Below, piece by piece: positions 61,276-64,000 of a stretch of 64,000 nt of DNA. The position numbers and the translations under genes are program-made. The notes below the pieces were generated by a model. The model was not told the origin of the DNA, did not search any database, and saw only the letters and a list, made by a program, of their open reading frames with translations. The stretch covers positions 558,001 to 622,000 of the forward strand of contig NZ_QPCG01000002.1 of assembly GCF_003351025.1 (NCBI RefSeq), read 5' to 3'. The DNA is from Mucilaginibacter endophyticus. GTDB lineage: Bacteria; Bacteroidota; Bacteroidia; Sphingobacteriales; Sphingobacteriaceae. Each line of letters begins with the position of its first letter. The first letter of the stretch is position 1.

Positions 61276-62697
61276 TTATTCTTCCTTTAACTTATAAAAC
61301 CTGTTATCAAAGTTTACCAAAAACAATTCGGTAGTGGCGCGGGTGAGCGCGGTGTAAAACCAACGCAAAAAATCCATATTGATCATCTCGTCGGTTACAT
61401 AACCCTGATCAACAAAAACCGCGTCCCACTGCCCACCCTGGGCTTTATGACAGGTGATGGCATAAGCAAATTTTATCTGTAAGGCATTATAATAAGGATT
61501 AAGCTTTAGCTCATTGTGCATGGCCCGTTTATTGGGCAAATGTTCATAGTCCTTCATTACTTCCTGGTAAAACAATTTTTGATTTTCCTGGCTCAACGCC
61601 GGTGAATCAGCATAAAGGGTATCAAGCAACACCTTGCAGTCAAGGGTGGGATCTTCAGCATAGTCAATAAACTCCAGTTGAACATCGGCAAAGCGCAAAC
61701 CATACATCTCCTCGGTGCGCCGTACTTTCACTATCCGGGCAATATCGCCGTTGGCTATAAACGCGGTACTATTTTCGTCCTTATCCTGCAGCCAAAAGTA
61801 ATTGTTCTTCACAATCATGATCTGATCGCCCCCGGTAAGTTCTTCCTCACGATACAAAATACGGTTGCGGATCTGCCCGTTATACAGGTTGGCATTTTTA
61901 TTTGACCTGCAAATAATGAGTGTACGATCATGCCCATATTTACGGTATGCATATTCCAACCCTTCGGGCAAACGCTCGCCGGTCATCCTGAACACATCCT
62001 TAAATCCTTTGGTGACAATTTGGGGAGCTTCAATAGTTTCTGTGCGAATCAGGTCGCGGATGTTTGTAGCATTAAATAATATGCCCGAATCCTTTTGTTG
62101 CCTTAATACCTCAGTAAGCTCATATTTAAATATGGTAATACCAAATTTCCCATTCATGACCTGCTCATCAAGCGCAGGGCTGTTATCGGCCCCTACAGGA
62201 GGTAATTGTGCTGTATCTCCTACTAATACCAGCTTACAATTTTTATCATTGTAAACGTACCTCAGCAAATCAAACAATAACGAAACGTGGTTGCTCCCCA
62301 TTGCCTCATCCGAGATCATGGAAGCTTCATCAACAATAAAAAGGGTATCACTGGCCAGGTTATCGGCAAGGGCAAAACCATCATCGATAGTTAATGCTGA
62401 TTTTTTACGATAAATACGTTTGTGAATAGTAAAAGCTTTACGCCCCGAATAATTGGTAATAACCTTGGCTGCGCGTCCGGTTGGGGCTAACAACACTGCT
62501 TTATAGTTATAATGCCTCAGTGCTTTTACCAATGCACCCACTATAGTTGTTTTACCTGTACCGGCATAACCTTTCAAAATAAAGCATTCATCGCCATCGG
62601 TACTTTTTAAAAAAGCATGCAGCTTACCAAAAAGTTCGGTTTGCTGGCCTGTTGGCTCGTGCGGGAATGACTGACGGATATGATCGGGAGTTGACAC
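61276..62697 (-). CDS. RecD/Pif1-like superfamily 1 helicase, GTG start
   Basis: The 473-residue protein has Walker A ILKGYAGTGKTTIVGALVKAL and Walker B TLFIVDEASMISDEAM, followed by VLVGDTAQLPPVGADNSPAL (motif III region). It ends with the UvrD-type C-terminal motifs ITCHKAQGGQWDAVFVDQG and FLRWFYTALTRATTELFLVNF. It is smaller than RecD of RecBCD and lacks the RecD2 N-terminal domain. It belongs to the stand-alone AAA_30 helicases of Bacteroidota, which probably unwind DNA 5' to 3'. The only start before Walker A is GTG at 62697. Confidence 0.9.
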   Translation of the reverse strand: MSTPDHIRQSFPHEPTGQQTELFGKLHAFLKSTDGDECFILKGYAGTGKTTIVGALVKALRHYNYKAVLLAPTGRAAKVITNYSGRKAFTIHKRIYRKKSALTIDDGFALADNLASDTLFIVDEASMISDEAMGSNHVSLLFDLLRYVYNDKNCKLVLVGDTAQLPPVGADNSPALDEQVMNGKFGITIFKYELTEVLRQQKDSGILFNATNIRDLIRTETIEAPQIVTKGFKDVFRMTGERLPEGLEYAYRKYGHDRTLIICRSNKNANLYNGQIRNRILYREEELTGGDQIMIVKNNYFWLQDKDENSTAFIANGDIARIVKVRRTEEMYGLRFADVQLEFIDYAEDPTLDCKVLLDTLYADSPALSQENQKLFYQEVMKDYEHLPNKRAMHNELKLNPYYNALQIKFAYAITCHKAQGGQWDAVFVDQGYVTDEMINMDFLRWFYTALTRATTELFLVNFDNRFYKLKEE

Positions 62698-62742
62698 CCT
62701 GCAAAAATGATGATTAGTAATTTAATTCAGTAAGATTAGTTT

Positions 62743-62750
62743 TACATTTG
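62743..62750 (+). promoter_or_regulatory. -7 promoter box of the small membrane protein gene
   Basis: TACATTTG matches TAnnTTTG and ends only 4 bases before the ATG at 62755, which implies a leaderless mRNA. Confidence 0.6.
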
Positions 62751-62754
62751 AGCC

Positions 62755-63228
62755 ATGGAATTTGACGAAAATAAAGAGGAAAGCTACCAGGAAGATGATT
62801 TTGTAGATATATATTCAAAACGAGCCATATTTTGGTTCTCGTTTTTCAATTTCATATTCGGAGGAGTATTGCTCATCATTAATTTGTACAACGCAGGTTA
62901 TAAAAGGGCTATTCCACCGGTTATAGCCTTCATGGCGGTATTTTTTTACGGATCAAACCTCGCAGTAGCTTACTCCGGCATTAATTTAAAACTTGTTGTT
63001 GATGCCTTAAATGTAGCTTCAAAAGGCGGCCAGCCTACCCCCGAACAGCTTAAAGCAACATTTTTGTTAGCGGGTTTAAACATTGCAATTGGAATTATAG
63101 GAGCATTGATACTTACCCAATATTTCTTCAAAAAATCATTCCCCGATAATGATTATTATCCCAAGCCTGTTTTACGGCCAATATTGGTGATGATACTACT
63201 CTATTTTCTGCTTCGGGTGGCTATGTAA
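62755..63228 (+). CDS. Hypothetical membrane protein with acidic N-terminus
   Basis: The 157-residue protein has an acidic cytosolic start (EFDENKEESYQEDDFVDIYSK), then four hydrophobic helices (about 26-48, 55-75, 100-122, 138-155). There are no known motifs. Its stop is one base from the stop of the convergent gene, so the two 3' ends are packed without a terminator. The function is unknown. Confidence 0.7.
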   Translation: MEFDENKEESYQEDDFVDIYSKRAIFWFSFFNFIFGGVLLIINLYNAGYKRAIPPVIAFMAVFFYGSNLAVAYSGINLKLVVDALNVASKGGQPTPEQLKATFLLAGLNIAIGIIGALILTQYFFKKSFPDNDYYPKPVLRPILVMILLYFLLRVAM

Positions 63229-63229
63229 G

Positions 63230-63580
63230 TTATTTATCTGTTTCGGATTCCATACGCCCGGAAACACTAATATTACTTTGTGTCGAATTGTACATATTTC
63301 GGCTTTCCTGTTTATAATTGGCGGGAGTTTGACTATCATTCATCACTATTTGAGCATATTTCTTACAACTATCAACATTACGCGTTCTGCTATAACATAA
63401 AGCTATATAATATGCTGTTTTATAATTGCGGTTAATCTTATATGAATATTTAAACTTTGCAATTGCACTCTGGAAATTCCTGGCTTGTAAAAAAGCAAAT
63501 CCTTCCTGATAACTTTGCTTAAAAGTTTCAGTTTGCGAAACAGAATAAATGATCAATAAAACTAAAATTAACGTTTTCAT
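63230..63580 (-). CDS. Small exported TPR-like protein
   Basis: The 116-residue protein begins with a signal-like helix (KTLILVLLIIYSVSQ). Two tetratricopeptide-like helix pairs follow (SYQEGFAFLQARNFQSAIAKFKYSYKINRNYKTAYYIALCYSRTRN, then SCKKYAQIVMNDSQTPANYKQES). The tail is polar. Its ATG overlaps the end of the upstream gene by 4 bp (ATGA), so the two are translationally coupled. The role is unknown. Confidence 0.68.
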   Translation of the reverse strand: MKTLILVLLIIYSVSQTETFKQSYQEGFAFLQARNFQSAIAKFKYSYKINRNYKTAYYIALCYSRTRNVDSCKKYAQIVMNDSQTPANYKQESRNMYNSTQSNISVSGRMESETDK

Positions 63581-63942
63581 TTTTTATCAGGTTTGGGTAA
63601 AGAATCGAAATCAGTTGGTATAGCTGGCGTATATAAGTTAGATGGGGCAGAATTTTTATTAATCTCATAAGGCTTTTCTACTTTAATAGCAAAAGCAATA
63701 AGTATTATTCCTAATAAAACAAATAGTAATCCGGGAGATGAACTGACTAATCCGCCTTTAACTCCATGATAGCCTGCTGAAAATTTAAACTCACCCTTTA
63801 CCCCGCTATTTATTAATTTGTATCCTAACCTGATTGTTAAATAGCCGAAAAGGAAACAAGCCATTTTCATTGCAAAAACCAGTATAACCGGCAGATAAGG
63901 CAGTATATCCATAACTATAGCGTGTTTTATAAATATAAGCAT
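63577..63942 (-). CDS. Small hypothetical membrane protein
   Basis: The protein is 121 residues, or 111 if translation starts at the second Met (ATG at 63912, MDILPYLPVILVFAMKMACFLF). It has two hydrophobic helices (about 11-35 and 68-90) and a proline- and lysine-rich C-terminal tail. No family is recognised. It overlaps the following TPR-like gene by 4 bp. The remaining 58 bases to the window end hold nothing I can name. Confidence 0.65.
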   Translation of the reverse strand: MLIFIKHAIVMDILPYLPVILVFAMKMACFLFGYLTIRLGYKLINSGVKGEFKFSAGYHGVKGGLVSSSPGLLFVLLGIILIAFAIKVEKPYEINKNSAPSNLYTPAIPTDFDSLPKPDKK

Positions 63943-64000
63943 AATTTACTGATAGTCAACACCAAAACAGAACAAGAAAATATACTGATATAGTAAATTC

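Noticed and set aside
1..64000. CRISPR arrays, toxin-antitoxin pairs, phage or insertion sequences
   Set aside because: No regularly spaced direct repeats, transposases, integrases or restriction genes were found on either strand.

Overview
The window reads as a stretch of Bacteroidota chromosome, most likely from the Sphingobacteriaceae (a Mucilaginibacter- or Pedobacter-like bacterium). The basis is: repeated TAnnTTTG -7 promoter boxes, weak Shine-Dalgarno sequences, family content typical of that group (DUF4199 proteins, a BatA-domain protein, a PorE-like OmpA protein, a GH3-type acyl-adenylating protein, a GH20 enzyme with a PA14 tail), and moderately AT-rich DNA. No rRNA, tRNA, CRISPR array, insertion sequence or phage gene was seen. 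This is largely core and housekeeping chromosome, not an accessory island.

Layout. 0-8.8 kb: the start of a fructosamine kinase gene (cut by the window edge), lepA, a broken ORF, folD, a Rieske protein with an unknown partner, a lipoprotein, queE, a PorE-like OmpA protein and a CBM6-like secreted protein. 8.8-16.9 kb: recQ, a mannose-1-phosphate guanylyltransferase, rlmB, replicative helicase dnaB, chromate transporter chrA and a TPR protein. 16.9-20.8 kb: etfB-etfA, a bifunctional-nuclease-family protein and a nucleoside permease. 21-24.3 kb: the translation operon thrS-infC-rpmI-rplT. 24.4-34.1 kb: an M1 peptidase, then an envelope and isoprenoid block (two GT2 glycosyltransferases, a membrane protein, a GH3-like protein, dxr, rseP). 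34.2-39.6 kb: a minus-strand operon of a BatA protein, a dihydroorotase-like protein without its metal ligands, an acidic protein and two DUF4199 proteins. 39.7-46.5 kb: aldo/keto reductase, dipeptidase, trxB, a candidate structured RNA, a GH20 hexosaminidase and a lipoprotein. 46.6-54 kb: an acyl-CoA carboxylase subunit, a LOG-family protein, guaB and a pair of M16 peptidases. 54-64 kb: small unknowns, a large secreted lipoprotein, clpB, an orphan histidine kinase, a RecD-like helicase and small membrane proteins.

How the genes relate. Most are single genes or short operons separated by strong hairpin terminators, several of them shared by convergent genes. Core functions are translation (lepA, thrS, infC, L35, L20, rlmB), replication and repair (dnaB, recQ, RecD-like helicase), cofactors and nucleotides (folD, queE, guaB), envelope building (GT2s, dxr, rseP, mannose nucleotide synthesis) and protein turnover (clpB, M1, M16, M19).

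The most unusual things are non-coding. First, a compact, GC-rich, multi-stem RNA candidate lies at about 43.1 kb and may belong to the Bacteroidetes Flavo-1 type. Second, low-complexity sequence families (GAGATTAG-type and TTTCGGATTT-type) sit within a few bases 3' of many stop codons, usually read in the sense direction and often forming long inverted repeats. Third, several promoters lie so close to the start codon that the mRNAs should be leaderless or nearly so. On the protein side, the pseudo-dihydroorotase is the standout.
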